Shown here in pieces: positions 24,283 to 24,299 of a DNA stretch of 24,299 nt. Both the position numbers and the translations under genes were made by a program. The notes under the pieces were generated by a model. It did not search any database and was not told where the DNA came from. It saw nothing but the letters and a program-made list of their open reading frames with translations. The stretch covers positions 1 to 24,299 of the forward strand of contig CAXQGL010000069.1 in assembly GCA_964223495.1 (NCBI GenBank), read 5' to 3'. The DNA is from UBA8752 sp964223495 (GTDB lineage Bacteria > Bacteroidota > Bacteroidia > Flavobacteriales_D > Sanyastnellaceae). Every line of letters starts with the position of its first letter. Position 1 is the first letter of the stretch.

Positions 24283-24299
24283 AGCGGGCGCGAAGATAC

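Overview
The window looks like a chromosomal segment of a marine, GC-rich member of the Bacteroidota, probably a Flavobacteriales-type lineage. The evidence is a proteorhodopsin plus Blh retinal-synthesis pair, three secreted proteins with type IX secretion (T9SS) C-terminal features, a promoter resembling the Bacteroidota TTG-N17..23-TAnnTTTG consensus, few Shine-Dalgarno sites, and the guaA/LysM-protein neighbourhood. Genus cannot be fixed from sequence alone. There is no rRNA, CRISPR array, integrase or insertion sequence.

Layout. Positions 1-1501 (+): the 3' part of rimO coupled to queE. Positions 1502-5564 (-): guaA, a LysM/periplasmic-binding-fold protein and hemF in an overlapping operon; queE and hemF converge with no base between their stop codons. 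Positions 5666-8395 (+): maf, a green-type proton-pumping proteorhodopsin, a strong terminator, blh (beta-carotene cleavage to retinal) and a small Cys-rich lipoprotein closed by a bidirectional terminator. Positions 8445-10568 (-): mnmH-selD, a two-gene selenium module for 2-selenouridine in tRNA. Positions 10569-10934: a 366-base gap with one possible 44-residue membrane peptide. Positions 10935-12569 (-): a flavoprotein carrying the halogenase signature motifs. Positions 12775-16047 (-): a 1090-residue lamin-tail/CotH/T9SS protein. Positions 16274-17660: a cold-shock protein (+), an NTF2-like lipoprotein (-) and a small membrane protein (+). Positions 17689-19388 (-): a flavin amine oxidase with a twin-arginine lipoprotein-like segment, and a possible 26-residue membrane peptide upstream of it. 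Positions 19471-23998 (-): a repeat-built Kazal inhibitor-like secreted protein, a 972-residue gliding-type T9SS protein and a small periplasmic protein. tRNA-Pro(UGG) with its terminator closes the window.

How the genes fit together. Proteorhodopsin and Blh form a light-harvesting unit: Blh makes the retinal that the pump binds. The beta-carotene synthesis genes are not in this window. MnmH and SelD form a complete minimal selenium unit, SelD making selenophosphate and MnmH using it at the tRNA wobble uridine. The large secreted proteins suggest surface attachment, gliding or contact with proteases of other organisms. The items most worth follow-up are the halogenase-like flavoprotein, the exact 351-bp repeats of the Kazal protein with their mosaic pattern, the dyad just upstream of the proteorhodopsin start, and two promoter-like elements so close to start codons that leaderless transcripts are predicted.
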